This document shows positions 15,501 through 29,540 of a stretch of DNA of 64,000 bases, piece by piece. Made by a program: the position numbers and the translations under genes. The DNA is from Bradysia coprophila (lineage: Eukaryota; Arthropoda; Insecta; Diptera; Sciaridae): assembly GCF_014529535.1 (NCBI RefSeq), contig NW_023503493.1, forward strand, positions 15,408,001 through 15,472,000, given 5' to 3'. Position 1 is the stretch's first letter; each line of letters opens with the position of its first letter. The notes under the pieces were generated by a model. It worked only from the letters and a program-made list of their open reading frames with translations. It was not told the DNA's origin and made no database searches.

Positions 15501-18500
15501 TAAACATTTATACAATCGTGACCATTGACCTTTTATGAGTATCTAAGCACCTTGTGACAGATCTTCAACCGTTACATATATATACCATTTTTCCCCACTC
15601 ACAATAAAGAAAATACACAAAGTTTCACGCTTCATAATTTGCCTCAATTAAATTTGAAGTCTGTACGTCTATTCCGCTATTATATTTCCATAAATAAATC
15701 TATGATTTGTTAAACGTCCATTTCATATAAAAAACACTGTGTGTAATAAACCAACGGCCATAAAATATAACGCGCACACACTTAATGGTGAACTGTGTTG
15801 TGTAGTTCAAGTATATAAAATAAATTTGAATTTTTCTTGTTTTATGTACATAACAACGAAAAACTGAATCCATGCAACCTACACACGCTCGCTCAGCCGT
15901 CCGCTGTGTATTACATTTTATTTATCCAATAAATTATTCGAGCAATTTTTATCGTTACAAGGAAACATTTTGTTGTATAAGTGCTTGCAATGAGAAATTT
16001 ATTATTAAAAGTGGAAAACAATGAAAATTTGGTAGAATGGGATGGTTTAAATACAAATAGAATTTTGACGATAATTTGCTGAAACATTATTTTGATAAAT
16101 ATACTAATCGACCCACTTATGGTACTCAGACGTGTTTGTCTTTCTTTTGCAATGACTGAAGATATTTATTGAACATATACCACATATACGCAATTAACTC
16201 AAGTGATTGATGATATGAACTTGGAACTTTTGTTGTGACTTTATGTGTATTACAAAAGGTAAACTGACGCATAGTCTTTACTGACATTTAGAACCCGATC
16301 CTATCAACAATTATTTGTAATCTAAAAATATCGAAAGAGATAAGATACAAAAATTTGACTATTCACAACACTCACACTTACCAAAATGTCGTTGCCTTGA
16401 AACTCTGATAATATTAGCAAAGGCGCTCTGGGACGCACGTTTCAGAAAATGTGACTTTTTCTTTTCGTTTTTGTCCATACTTCTGATTATATTAAAATGA
16501 ATAATGAACAAAGTCTTGGTGTTTTTCCTCACTGAGTCGGTATATTCAGTAAAATAAAGAATTGAAAATTATGTGGTTCGATGTTCAGTCGACCGTCAAG
16601 TCAAGGTAGAACAAAGGTTCAATTTGTTCACTGTTCGGATTTTTATTACATTTCTAACGAAAGATTTTCCTGGACCATTTTCTTAGCAATGTCTACTACC
16701 GAGAAGTTGGGTAGTCGTTGGGCTTCCCTTTTAAAATCTTTTTTATACTCTATCGAGGCTAAACCTTTAAAGAAGAGACAAGCATTGATTTGGGATTGGT
16801 TATGAAGCGAAAATTTTGCCATATTTTGCTACATAGCGCCTAATGACTGGTTGAGAGTCGCAAGTTTCTTCGGCTCGTATTGCAAGCCACGTTGTGTGCA
16901 AAGCGACTCATTTACACACTTAGGAAATTTCTTTTTGCAGTAACTGTGAATAGCAAAACCTTAATCACTAAAGTCGTGATAATTTGGCAATCTCATATCT
17001 TTACCGACTACATTCATCTATGCATTTACATTCTAAATTTGTGGCTAATTAAATATCAATAAAACAAACGAGGAGCAATCTTAAAAATAACAATTTGGCC
17101 CCAGTAACTCCCATGTGATTATGATAACATTTTGTTACATAAGCTGTGCGATCGAAACAATTTAACTTTTTGTTTAACTCTCATTCCGTATAATATCTTT
17201 CAAAATAAAAAATTGTTTGAAAACAAAATTCCCAAAGAATAACAAGCCAATGTGAAAAACCTATTTAGATCCACCGCAATACATAATGTAAACTAAACAT
17301 TTTCCATCGCATATTTTCCTCATATCTACCAAACCCGTCCGTGTACTGATTTGTATGTGTGTGATACGCTACCATGTTATACATGTAGTTATGCTCTACA
17401 CATATTTTCCCACTGTATCAACAATGTTTCACTTTATTTATTTTTGTTTTTTTCTTTACCATTTTCCAGCAAATGCGTTCAGCTTGGCCATTGAATACTC
17501 TTCCGCCACAACATACAGCCCAGCATATAAACCAACATGGTATATTAGCGCACGTGGTCTCTCCGTCGGTTGGAATGGCCCAATCTCAAACCAACACAAA
17601 CAGCCCTGCACAACAGCTGCAAGACGACCGGCGCAGAGCGGAACATGATCGAATGATGGCTGTAGAAAGAGAACAGCAGGAGCAACAGAGATATTATGTG
17701 TCACAAGGAGTAAGTGGTTCTTCTTTATCCTCTTTTTTTTTGCTGTTTTTGTTAGGTGGCTGTTTAGTGCTATAAGTGAGTTCCAACATGGAAATATATT
17801 ACTGGCATGAAGAGTTCTTTTATTATATTTGTTAGCTACGGGAGAATTATTCCCAAAAAAGATTTTTTTTCGTTGGATTTATCAGCTCGTTTTTATAAAG
17901 GAACGAAGAAAAGTCTGCTTTTCCAATGAAAAGCGATTCAATAGTCATAATTTGCGAAGAAAAAAGAAAAGAAATTTGGTTGGATTGAAGCTCAGTATTG
18001 CTGTAAAATTTCAACTGTCTATATCCGTTCAACTTAAAAGAAGCAATTATTCCTCCAGTTATAGATATTGTACTCGATTGCCCAACTTACTATTCAAGTT
18101 TTTACAAGCGTCATGAAAATTTAACTTCAAGTATTCGTTTCAATTCATTAACCGGAAAACAAGTCAGCCTAACTTCTGTACACAAGTTTATTAGCTTCAT
18201 CCTAAAGACAGAGCATATTCTAAAGAAAATACTTAAAATGTGGAATCCATCTTTCTCTGGTAAACAGATGGGCTCGTACACTTCACATACGCTTCTCGCT
18301 CGTTGTTAAACAAGAGATTTGAGTAACATTCAGCATACACGAACCGCGTACAGTATGCATAATAAGCCCGCAGAAAGTTCCCGGAACGAATGTTAAACAT
18401 TTTCTGCTCTTTCTACTTTGGATTTTCTAAATTTCGATGATAAAGATATGCAAAAACAAAACTTTTTCTTGGTAAGAAATTCAGAACTCCCAAAGTAGCA

Positions 18501-20409
18501 AAAACACACTGAAAGTATGCCCTGTTGTACGGTCGAAATAATAACTTTTCAAATACTTTTTGCCAGCATTTACACTTTGCATCCATTAATGGACACTATA
18601 TACGGAAACTTAGCTCCTGCACTTGTAGATTAACTGGAAAATAAACCGAAATAAGCAACCAAAAATATTCAAGAAACATGCACAAACTCCACTTGAATTT
18701 ATTCTTTGAAATTTCTTTTCTGAACACAAGAATAGTTTTCAAAGTTTTTGCCAGTGCATAACAAAGAAGAAAAGTTGTTACGAAGACTGTGTGTTTGTCG
18801 GATTCGGTTAAAATTCATAAACTTTCAGGCTGGTGCTGGTGCAATATATACGCTAGACATTCCATTCGGATTTCATACTCTTTTTCATAGTGCAGCACTG
18901 TGTTGTGTGCTGCTATAAATTAGATTTTCAAGGAAATCATTTCTTTTTTGTTCCACAATTCTTTGTGATTTCCATATAATTTTTCATTTTCTTTTGCGAT
19001 TCTTTTTTTTTTGTTTGGATATGTTGAGATTGGAAACGTTCGTTGTATACTCCCAGCCATAGAAAATGCGGATGCAAATTCTATGGAAGTTTTTCGAGTT
19101 TCTGTTTCCTTTTTTTTGTTTTGAAAATACGGAAGACTTTAGTGAATAGAAAGAAATGTGTCTGTATACCTCGATTATTGTGCTGAAGTTGAGGCTATAG
19201 AACAGGAGGGTTGTTGGTTTTTACCTATTCAACTATAATTTTTACCATCATTATTCACAAGAACCATTGTTTATACGATGATATTATGACGTCGTATCTC
19301 AAATTTTAACACTTAATTATTTAAATCAAATGCGAGGACTCTCCTTAGGTGTTACATACCGAGTTTATACATTTTCACTAAAGTTTCCTTTTTTCTGTCT
19401 AAGGGATTTGGTTCAATTACGAATGGAAAAGCTCTTTTAGCGATATATTGATTCCTGGAATCGAGGAAAGTTTTTTTTGAAAAAGTCTCTTTCGATTTAA
19501 AGTTTCTTAGTTCCTGTTCGGTTGTTGCATATAAAAGAGTAGATTGAAGGTGGGTTGACAAAAGTAGATATCAATCGTCGTTTTTGTTGCGGAAGTTTTC
19601 AGTGAAACTATGAAGCAGTTAGGGTTGATTTTCGTTTGACAACAAATTAGTTTTGAGTATTTCGTAATTATTGTCAGGTCTTATCGCATTCACAGCGGGA
19701 CGCGGTGTTATTACTTGTTCCAATTTATTTAATTGTCAATTTCTTTCTCTCAGATTCAGCGTTCGGTGAAAAGCAACGCCACTGACTATCAATCGAATCA
19801 ACATCGTGGAATGCCTGTAGTGCCACCGAAATCATCAGAAAAAAGCCAACCAGTAAAGCCTGATCCAAGTGTAGTTGCTTATCCCTTATATGGATATAAT
19901 TACCAGCAACAATACCACAAGGATATGAAGGTATGCTCTCGTAACAATTAAGTGTGAAAAGATGAGATTCCTATGAACTTCTGTGCTCTTCTTGCCTGTT
20001 GATGATCAGCAAAATTCCATAGTCCTAGCTAAACAACTAAACAATTTCAGGCAAAAACTGAACTCCCAATTCCGCCTCCACTTAAGTCGGACGTCAAGCA
20101 GTCATCATCTGGTGTTATAGTCAAACATGACACCCATCGACAGTCGCCAATGCAGTCAGTTCATCCTTCTAAAGGTCTACACAATTCACATCAAAGTCAC
20201 TATAAAACAGTTCCTGGTGGTTCAGTTCAACCATCGCATCTCATGTACGATTATAGAATGCAACCTACGATTCCTACACCAAATCCGATATACATTCAGC
20301 AAGCACAGCAGCAAGTGGCTGAACAGCAGCAGCAGCAACAACAACAGGTTCAGCAAATTATTCAACAACAACAACAGCAGCAGCAACAGCTCCATCATCA
20401 ACAACAACA

Positions 20410-20440
<31 letters not shown>

Positions 20441-23400
20441 CAACAACAACGAAATTTAGAACAACAAATGCCCCATTATGGAACGTCTCAAAGTAAGCCA
20501 AAAGTTTCATCTCCGGCTCCAACTCACATTTATGGTAAGCCTAGTGGTGCGGGCATTGTTAGCGGCATTCCGTTGTGTCGTCCAAATCCAGTCGAACCAC
20601 CGGTGCACGTTGTTACAAAATCGGCTTCACCGTCAACATTTCCTCCGCACGTTTATGTTCCACCACCAGTTGGTCCACCTCCGCCAGCGCATTCATCACG
20701 TTCCATGTACGATGCTGCTCGCATGTATCCAGCGCCAGCTGTCAAACAAACAATGTCACATCCAATGCACGGAACGTCACCTCCAACGGCAACCGCTGCA
20801 CCTTTACCGATGTCTCGATCTCCGGGAATTATTATGTTAGCACCACAACAGATGCCAATGTCAATGTCTTTCCAAACGCAACCACTAGATTTAGGTGTAT
20901 CGGATCGAAATCGTGACGACAATATTAGTCCTAAACGTAAAGGTACACCAATGCATCACCCAGCTGGCAGTCCTATTGCATTGGACATTAAGAAGAAGCG
21001 AGTTGATTCGCCAATTCAGCAACAATCATTGCCATTAGCACTTAACGTACCAGTCCATCAACCAAATCAGCCACAGACGTCTTCACCAATGTTGGGTGGA
21101 ACAACAGTTCCTGTATCGGAGCCACCCACATCAATAACACCAAAACCAGCGTCTGAAGCGTCAGGATCGGATGTTCCACCGTCACAAAGTCCTAATAGTA
21201 TTTTCAGCGGAAGTTCACAATCTCTACGAACGAATTCGGCGGATGGTGGTGTTCGACCATGTTCCAGTGCAAATTCTAGTCCCTCACCAAGTCCTGGATC
21301 TGCACAGAGTGCACCAGCGACTCCTGCTAAACAATTCCTCAGTGAACAGCCAGAAAAATCGTCTAGTCCAGGTAATTATCGTACTTGTCTTTCGTCTTTC
21401 CACCGAAACTTTGATATTCAGACAAAACAATCTATTAGCCTTAGGCACTGCACCACGTCATCTAAAGAAAGCCTGGCTACAAAGGCATACTGGTGAAGAT
21501 TCCGAAGACACAACAGGCATTACAGCAAGTGGAAGTTGTGTAAAATTGTCCATCCCATTATCCCCGACGCCAACGACTGAATCATCGACATCCTCTTCAA
21601 CAACAGCATCGAATAGTGCAACAGCTTCCCCACCATTGGCGCACACTTTTACTAGCATTGGAACAATGGCTGTGAATAGCATCAGCGCGTCACACATAAC
21701 TGCCAAAGCATCAGGTATACATTTTCTTCCAATGCCGGTGTCTTGCGGAGCGAACTAACAAATTGATTCTTAATTCTTCAGCGCCACCGATTAAGACTCA
21801 ACCGCCGATAAAGAAAACGGCAGTCACTAGCAATGGCAACAATTCAGATTCGGAAAACCGACTTGATGATAGTTCAAGTGATGATCAGGTAAGTCTTCGC
21901 TTCGTAAAATATATTTATTCAATACCGAACTGTTGGTTTAAAGCTGTGCTAGCGGCACATTTATGTCTTCTCTTCTTCGACTTTTAACAAATTTACCGAT
22001 TTCTCTCTTTTTTTCGTTTCTTTCCTCGCTCTCATTTTCCGTACCAGCCGGCACAGTGCACAGTCGTACATCGTTGAGAAGAGATGGTATACCAATCCCC
22101 TCTCTTATTGAAAAGTGATTTTTCTCTCTTTATCTTTTGGCGACGATGAGAAGTTGTGAATGATTTTACCAGTTCAGTTATATTTGCATCGTCAATCTAA
22201 CTGTGAACGAAAATTTGCCGTCCTTATAAATATTACAACAGAATAGCGGACAAACATTACACTGTACGTGAAAAATACGGTACCTATTCAACCACTCAAA
22301 AAATAGAATAAAACCGACAAAATGTAATACACTAACTCGGATACACCCGGTGTTTATATTGAGCGTAATATAGATTTTGATTACTCTCTCTTCGAACCGG
22401 TGCCATTAATTTAGCATACGGCTGAGAACGTAAGACATATTTCTTTTAATTCACCGTCAGCCATGATTGAAAATGTTGTAATTATTGTTCCGTGTATTGT
22501 GTAGAAGCTAAAGTTTATGTTCAAATTGTAAATATTGTTGTTTGTTTGTGTTAAATAAAATCAAAGGTAAAAGTGACCAGCGAATGTGTATACAATATCG
22601 GGAAGATAAAGAAATTATTTGGGAAAATATTTTGGAAATTCGATTGTGACGCAATTAAGCCGATTTTTGTTGATTTTCTTTATTGATTCAGAGTTTGTTC
22701 ATTTAAGTGATACGCACAATTTCGTCTAGAATCCGATTACATTCGAATGTGTATTGAAACGGTGTTTAAAAATTTCACTTAATTCTGCTACCAAAACAAA
22801 GGAAAATAATGACTCACGTCCGCACAGAAATGTTTGAATGAATGAAAACAATTGTCAAAGTTCATTCATTCTAGTAGATCTTTACGTGGTATAGCATTGA
22901 CAGTAACGTAAACAAACGTAAAACTACAGGGAAAAATAAAACTTTTCACGATATCAATAATTCACCTTCGGGATTCGTATCACAAAATTGCGAGTGGAGT
23001 TCTATCACTTCATTCAAACAAAAAGTTGTAATTGTGTGAACGGTTCATCGGACTATGTATATTTCAGGATATTGCGTTGTATATACTTGTAACGTGCTCT
23101 CATTTTACTTTTCTCAATATAACGCTTGTTTTAAAAGAAAATGTCCTCCCACTTCGACCCGTGATCGTTTACTCTGTTCTCACTGATTTTTATTATTAAT
23201 TCCAGGATCGCAGCAAGGCACCGAAACGAAAAATTTCAAAGGGCGTAAAGCGACGCAAAGCGAGTGTTCGAAAACCTCTAGAAGATAAAAAGAAAAAGGT
23301 ACGTGACGTGCGAAAGCCATCGCTAATCTTATGAATTTCGAAATAAAATTTTCATTTTCCAGCCGCCTGTGAGTGACAGCGAAAAAGATAGTGATAGTGA

Positions 23401-26351
23401 GAAAGACACGACAATGTCGGAAAAAGACAGCGATAGTGGTACGAGTACGTCACAAGGAAAGAAGCCAACGAATGGAAGCGGTGCATCAAATTCGGGAAAG
23501 GACAGGGACTCAGCCCGAAAACGTGGTAGACGACCAAAAGCATTTAAAGACGAACCGTGAGTCATTCAAATCGATGGGTTTGGGGTCGAACGATTTATCT
23601 GATTTTCCCTTTTCGCATAGAAGAAAAAAGCGAGGCAATCCCGCTAAAGATCCATTTCGTAAGCCACCGGTGGCACAACTGAAAAAAACTGGTGAATCTT
23701 GGTTACAGGACGGTCCCTGCTTTGAAGTTGCACCCAAATTAGGAAAGTGCAGAGAATGCCGTTGGACACCAAATCAACGTTCCAAGAATACACCAAATAT
23801 TTTCTGTCGATTTTATGCATTTAGACGTCTCAGGTGAGAGCGGAATGATTTCGAGTCGTTCTCCCGATCGTCAAACTAATGTTCTAATTGATATAGGTAC
23901 ACCAAAAACGGGTTGATAGCAACCGCTGGATTCTCAGATCCAAACAAGGATCCATTGGAAGATGATCTCAAATTGTGGATGCCCGATGATGAAAACCCTG
24001 CAAAAGATTTGGACTTACGTATGTCTCGGTACTTACTAGCACAGGTTGGCGATCAATTCTGTGATTTGTACCAACAAGAAAAAGACGCAATGAGCCATCA
24101 TATGGCGGACGGTACGTGATTTTGATTAAAAATTTTGTTTGTCAAGTTCGTTGATAAACGACCCTCTTTCATTCCGCAGATAAAGTAATTGCCTGGAAGC
24201 GAGTTGTTCAAGGTGTGCGAGAAATGTGCGATGTGTGCGAGACAACTTTGTTCAATTATCACTGGGCGTGTGGTAAATGTGGATTTGTTGTTTGTCTGGA
24301 TTGTTACAAGGTATTTACGATGGATTTCCAAACTTTGTCGTTCACTCACATCCTAATCACAACTTTATTTACAGGGCCGTAAAATCGGTGACATGAAGAA
24401 ATGGGGAGACAATAAGAACAACGATCGTGACGAATATTCCTGGCTGCATTGTACCAACCGCGCTCCTCACGAACAAGAACGACTAATGTTGACGCAAATA
24501 GTTGCTGGTGAATCGTTGTATTCTCTCGGGCGTAAAGTGCACGAAGCAAGGGCATTATGGGGAATTCCGCAATTTTGTGACTGTCCAATGAGCAAAGAAC
24601 AGCCGTCGAAGGCAACGAACGGCGCCTGCAAGGAATTGATTCAGAGTCTTATACGTGGAGAGCCAGTACGAGAATCCAGCGAGAATGGAGTGAAAGACGA
24701 ACCGATGTCCAATGGAGTTAAAGTGGAGAAAGACGACGACAAATCTGCTTTGTCATGGCTAGCCGATGTGGCACTGTCCGAAGGAAAAAAGAATGGCGGA
24801 AAGGATGAAACATCGAAGAACAATGGAGAAAATGATGATGACGACGACAATAGATCGACATTACGTGAATTGTTGATCAGACCATCAAGTGGCAACACGA
24901 AACCGAATGGAAGTCGAACCAATTCTCCAGTGACAGTTGTGAAGCCTCCGAAAAAGAATGCTGCAGAAGTTGTGGCACAATTATCCTCTCCAGCAAAGCC
25001 AACATGGCAATCCGACGAAGAGGAAATCCAAAATATTGGCCGAAAGTTTTCCTACGTAAACGGTCGGAAGTCTGTACGATTCATGCCGTCACGAGTAATG
25101 TTGATGGCGCAATCGAAGGCACTTTATCCCGGTGTGCCTCACACGTGGTTGTGTGATGGAAAGCTCTTGCGTTTACTGGATCCAATGAATCCTGGAAACT
25201 ACAAAATTTTCACCGAACAATGGAAACGTGGACAGCCAGTGATTGTGTCAGACGTACTGAAGAATCTTGACAAAGACTTGTGGCGGCCGGAAGCGTTTTC
25301 CCGTGATTTCGGTGAAGATAAAAATGATCTCATCAACTGCTTGAATGGTAACATCGTACCCAATCAGCCAATGAAACGATTCTGGGATGGTTTCGACAAT
25401 GTGAACAAACGGTTGAAAGATGAGAAAGGTCAACCAATGTTATTAAAACTGAAAGACTGGCCGCCCGGTGAAGATTTCGCCGAAATCTTACCGACAAGAT
25501 TCGTCGATTTGATGCGTAATCTCCCGCTGGCAAACTATACACAACGAAGTGGACGAATGAATTTAGCCAGCCGTCTGCCTGATTGTTTTGTGAAGCCCGA
25601 TTTGGGACCAAAAATGTACAACGCGTATGGGTCCGCCTTGCATCCAGCCAATGGCACTACAAATCTTCATTTGGACATTTCGGATGCGGTCAACGTAATG
25701 GTGTATGTTGGAATACCACAGGATGGACATACAGACGATGCACACGTGAAAGAAGCATATCGAGCCATCGATGAGGCTGGTTGTGACATATTGACACGTC
25801 GACGTGTTCGCGAAAAACAAGAACTACCTGGTGCCTTGTGGCACATTTATGCACCTCGTGATGCGGACAAAATTCGTGATCTGTTGAACAAAGTGGCCAT
25901 TGAGCGTGGTGACAAACTGATACCGAAACACGATCCCATCCACGACCAGAGTTGGTATTTGGATGGTCCGCTCCGGGAACGTTTGTATCGCGACTATGCA
26001 GTTGAAGGCTATCCAATTGCACAGTGTTTGGGCGATGCCGTATTTATACCAGCTGGTGCACCGCATCAGGTAAGAAACTTGCACAATTGCATTAAGGTGG
26101 CCGAAGACTTTGTATCGCCGGAAAACATAACACAATGTTTCAATTTGACACAAGAATTCCGTGAATTGTCCGATACGCATTCCAACCATGAAGATAAGCT
26201 ACAAATTAAGAATATTATTTATCATACGGTCAAAGATGCTGTTGCATGTTTGTCACATCTGTTAGGCCAACGTGTCGGCGAAAGTCAGGGCATTGAAAGT
26301 AGTGTCGATGCACAGAAGGAAGTCAAAGACGAAAAGATGGAAAGCGATTGA
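3516..26351 (+). CDS. Kdm3: Lysine-specific demethylase 3 (JmjC, KDM3/JHDM2 family), 5'-partial
   Basis: Nuclear Fe(II)/2-oxoglutarate-dependent histone H3K9 demethylase by family. Exons: 3516-3684, 17470-17709, 19754-19930, 20051-21371, 21445-21714 (an acceptor six bases earlier is also in frame), 21782-21888, 23206-23298, 23363-23556, 23621-23833, 23897-24111, 24180-24310, 24375-26351. Phases agree at every junction and give about 1,700 residues. In order: a charged coiled-coil segment, Gln-rich and Pro/Ser-rich low-complexity sequence, basic patches, a Cys-rich segment (CRECRW), the KDM3-type zinc finger ([20 protein letters not shown], ending in CLDCYK), then the JmjC domain. The metal ligands are intact: His at 25668-25670 and Asp at 25674-25676 within [17 protein letters not shown], and His at 26064-26066 in APHQ. 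The N-terminal exons lie beyond the window. The first two exons are assigned by phase and shared charged/Gln-rich composition, so they are less certain than the rest. Confidence 0.93.
5316..5468. repeat. 153-bp MITE with 53-bp inverted repeats
   Basis: Positions 5316-5368 are the near-perfect reverse complement of 5416-5468. Arms start TTCTCTATACTCTACCATC and include GTGCACAGAAATTGCAC. The spacer is under 50 bp and contains no gene. A target duplication is not obvious. Non-autonomous DNA-transposon remnant within the long KDM3 intron. Confidence 0.85.
14096..14195 (-). repeat. Dispersed repeat, copy 1
   Basis: About 100 bp here match, in reverse complement, the stretch at about 39594-39703. 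Shared blocks include ATTACGTCCTTGCTTGTAAG, GAACGAGC, GAGTGGAGT and CAAGCCAAAACAA. Divergence is moderate, so this is an old interspersed family. The ends of the family cannot be fixed from two copies. Confidence 0.6.
17710..19753. other. 2.0-kb KDM3 intron
   Basis: Runs from a GTAAGT donor to a TTTCTCTCAG acceptor. It is AT-rich and I see no repeat or additional exon in it. Confidence 0.6.
20324..20449 (+). repeat. CAG/CAA tract encoding polyglutamine in KDM3
   Basis: An interrupted (CAR)n run in frame with the KDM3 exon encodes three glutamine runs of about 8, 9 and 17 residues, separated by VQQII and LHH. CAG and CAA codons are mixed, with a central run of pure CAG. The long leucine reading frame on the opposite strand (20222-20449) is only the complement of this tract. 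Confidence 0.95.
21889..23205. other. 1.3-kb KDM3 intron
   Basis: Lies between the GTAAGT donor at 21889 and the TTCCAG acceptor at 23204-23205. No repeat, RNA gene or exon stands out. Confidence 0.6.
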
Positions 26352-26660
26352 ATTGGTCGACGGTTAAATTTCCGTTTTCGGTAAAGTTTAATTTGAAATA
26401 ATCTACTGGGCTCACATTGCCAGAAAGACAAATTGCAGTACAGACTTTCCAGATGGACGCTTTACAATACAGACGGAGATAGAAATATCTGACATTACCA
26501 ACCATTGCATTGACAGGACGTTTATATTAATTGCATTTCTTTCAATATATTTTCACGTGTCCTCTTTTCGTCAATTATTTTGTTATCGTTTTTTTTTTCA
26601 TCGGAAGATTAATGAAAGTGTTACAGATAGCCTGAAATAAAATACTGAATGAATTCTTTG
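26352..26660 (+). other. Kdm3: KDM3 3' untranslated region with poly(A) signal
   Basis: After the TGA at 26349-26351 the first canonical AATAAA is at 26636-26641, giving a predicted 3' UTR of about 300 bases. Other AATAAA hexamers follow (for example near 27056), so longer transcripts are possible. Confidence 0.55.
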
Positions 26661-28356
26661 AGTTTTTGAAAATATATTCGTCGGCAGATCATTGCACTTT
26701 GTTCTTTGGATGGATGCCAGTGGGTATTCGTGTTCACTTTTGTTTTGTTTTCAATTAATATTTTTTTCACCTAAACGACGAACATACATTTGGAAAGTCA
26801 ATACAAGTTTCGTGTCCGAGTCTGCCAAACCATTTCGATACCTTTTGACTTATCATAAATGATATTTCCGTGTACATAAAGTAACTGTAAGTGAGAAGAA
26901 AAGAAAAGAAAAGAAAAATATTTTAAAAAAAATCATAAAAAGCTTTGTGATATATTTGTGTCCATTTAGAGTATACAAAATAAAAATCTAGAAATTTAGG
27001 TGAGACCAGAAAAATTCAAGAAAAATGTTTTTTCGTCGCAAAACAAAAATTTGTAAATAAAACCGTTGAATGTTGAAGATGGTGGTATCATATTGTGTAA
27101 ATAAGTATAAATAAAATGAAAATTTAGTTAATAGAACAATGTCTAAAATTGACCTAACAGTACTGTGTATTAAAATGAAAAAAATCCTTTTTCTCTGAAT
27201 CGTGCTCTACAAATGAAATTTAAAAATTAAAAATTAATTAAAGAAACGCCAAAATTCAATTCAACGTCTAGGCCGCCCACAAGCAACACTTTCATTTCTA
27301 CAATATTTTCTCCCAATGCTGATGTTTTCTGTAATCTGCAAAAGACTTGAAGTTATCGGGGAAATAAGTGCGATCCTTCGCAACCTTTAACTTGAATACC
27401 TTTAAAAATGTCATACGACTTCATGAGGTATTTCTCCATTTTTAAATAGAACCTAGCCCCCACCTCCACACTCTAACAGAGTGACTCTATACATAGTCTA
27501 TGTATAGTGTAACCATGGTGGAAAAAGTGTTAAGACTCTGGCTCGATGACTAATTTTGTTTGCTACTAGCAATAATTGTAAGTGATGGGCGTCATTAACT
27601 AGTTCATTGTCACACAGTTAATTACTACATTAAATTATCGTAGATCGCGTGGCGCTCCTATGCGAAGAGGCACTATTTATGAATATATGAACACACATAA
27701 GAAACGTAAATGATTTTGCACAAAAAAAAATATGAAAACGTGAAAAGAAACCTACAAAATTTTGACGAAAAAAATTTATTAAATAAAAAAATGGATAACT
27801 GTTTAGATGCTACTAAAAAAAACTAACTCATAATATTGGAAATATTTTTCTGTTTATTGTAATTTTGATAAGAAACAAAAAAAAAATTAAACTTTTTGGA
27901 AGCGAATATTATAAAAAGAAAAAAACAAATTATGTGCACGGTTCATATTTCCTTAAAACAAAAGAAACAAAGAAAACCAAACATGATAGATTTATCGAGC
28001 GATCAATCGGAACGTTTTTCGAACAATTTTTACTTTGGACTAAACCGAAAACGTTACCGAAAATTGATTGCCTTAGTATTTTCATTGTCTGGTGTTTACA
28101 AATTAACAAGAAAAAAAAAAGCAAAAATTTAATAAAAAATTTTGAAAAAACAAATTTAAAAATTCTTTTTGATTTTTCGTCATTTGTTTTGTTTGTCAAA
28201 TATTTGTATCTTGCTTTTGATGCTCATTTTGTCTTGATTTTATGTGTTTTATATAGAAATTTTGAGCCATGTTCTTCAATTATTATTTCTTTTTTGTTTC
28301 TTGTAATTTTGTGATTTAGTTTAATATCGGTTGGTACTCTGCCAAACAGCAGTTCC

Positions 28357-28422
28357 CGCTAAATATCTGCGTTGATCTTGGCGTTAGAATCATAACGCCA
28401 AGATCAACGCAGATATTTAGCG
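28357..28422. repeat. Perfect 30-bp-arm hairpin
   Basis: Arms 28357-28386 and 28393-28422 are exact reverse complements, with a 6-base loop GAATCA. The arm begins CGCTAAATATCTGCGTTGAT. No mismatch in 30 pairs, in otherwise low-complexity AT-rich DNA, points to a recent insertion or a selected structure. No gene is attached to it. Confidence 0.9.
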
Positions 28423-28441
28423 AGAAAGTAAAAAAAAGAAG

Positions 28442-28486
28442 TTTCTGTACTGAAGCTTTCTGTACTGAAGCTTTCTGTACTGAAGT
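28442..28486. repeat. Three tandem copies of a 15-bp unit
   Basis: The unit TTTCTGTACTGAAGC occurs three times head to tail (last base varying) about 20 bases after the perfect hairpin. Confidence 0.85.
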
Positions 28487-29540
28487 TTTCTTATAATTTC
28501 AAGAATTTGTTTTTGTCCTTTTTTCAGTCACTTAAAAAGTTTACGTTGAAATTTTTGAAATAAAAATTAAAAAACAAAAATGTGATTTAGGCCTAGAACC
28601 GGATAAAATTTGAGTTTGAATCTTTTTTTGTGTCAATTTTCGTTTTGTATTATTTTCTTATCATAGTTTTGCTTCTTTGTTAAACAAAAGTGGTGAGTGA
28701 TTGAAAAAGTTGCATGTCACTAACGATCCAAATTAAGAAAAACCGAATCCAATTGGATTTTCTATTATGCGATTTTTAAGCATCAGTCCACTGATTTCAT
28801 ATTTCGAATCGTTATTTATTCGTTCGTTTTTTTCTTCATTTAATTAAATTATAAAAAAAAATGTAAATAAAAATTTTAAATATTCAATTATATTGCAATT
28901 TATGGATTAATTAGACATTTAAAACTTTGACCTATAAAAATCTGTAGTTATAAATTCTATAAAAAGTGAAGAAGATAAAATGAAAATGCAGAATAATTAT
29001 TAAATTCTATTGATATGAAATCTACTATGAAATGAATATACCTTTGCAACAACTAAACAACTATAAATTATTAAGTATGATGAATAAGATGAAAATAATT
29101 ATCGGATTCAATATATATAATAACTTGTAAGATTTAATTTTCGTTTTATATTTTAATTGAAAATAAAAAAAAATAATTATAAACCAGACACACAACTATA
29201 AATGTTAACTGATATAATTTCACTGTTTTTCCTTTTCCTTTTTGTAATTCTTAATTTTGACTTATAAAAATTGAAATAAGCAAAAAATTTAAAAAAATTA
29301 AATTAAAAAAAAATCATGAAAGATAACAAATAAAAATTAAAATATGATTTTTGTACTGTGTATACATTTAAGAAATTACGATTTTAAGAATAAATATAGG
29401 AAAATGTTTATATTTAAAAAGAAAGAAAAACTATCAAAATGACATGAATGGCATTTTTCATTTAAATCATAAAAAAAAGAAATTATCCGAACCTAAAAGG
29501 TAAGTTGTTTAATACCAATGACTCAGTAACTGCAATTGAT

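Larger units (their letters stand above)
3685..17469. other. 13.8-kb KDM3 intron
   Basis: Bounded by a GTATGT donor at 3685 and a TTTCCAG acceptor at 17468-17469. It is AT-rich, with many homopolymer A/T runs and no coding exon I can support. It holds a 153-bp MITE (5316-5468) and one copy of a dispersed repeat (about 14096-14195). An intron of this size next to introns of 60-120 bp often marks the 5' regulatory portion of an insect gene, but no specific enhancer is recognisable by eye. Confidence 0.6.

Noticed and set aside
20222..20449. Minus-strand polyleucine reading frame
   Set aside because: Exact complement of the CAG/CAA tract in the KDM3 exon, with no independent coding evidence.
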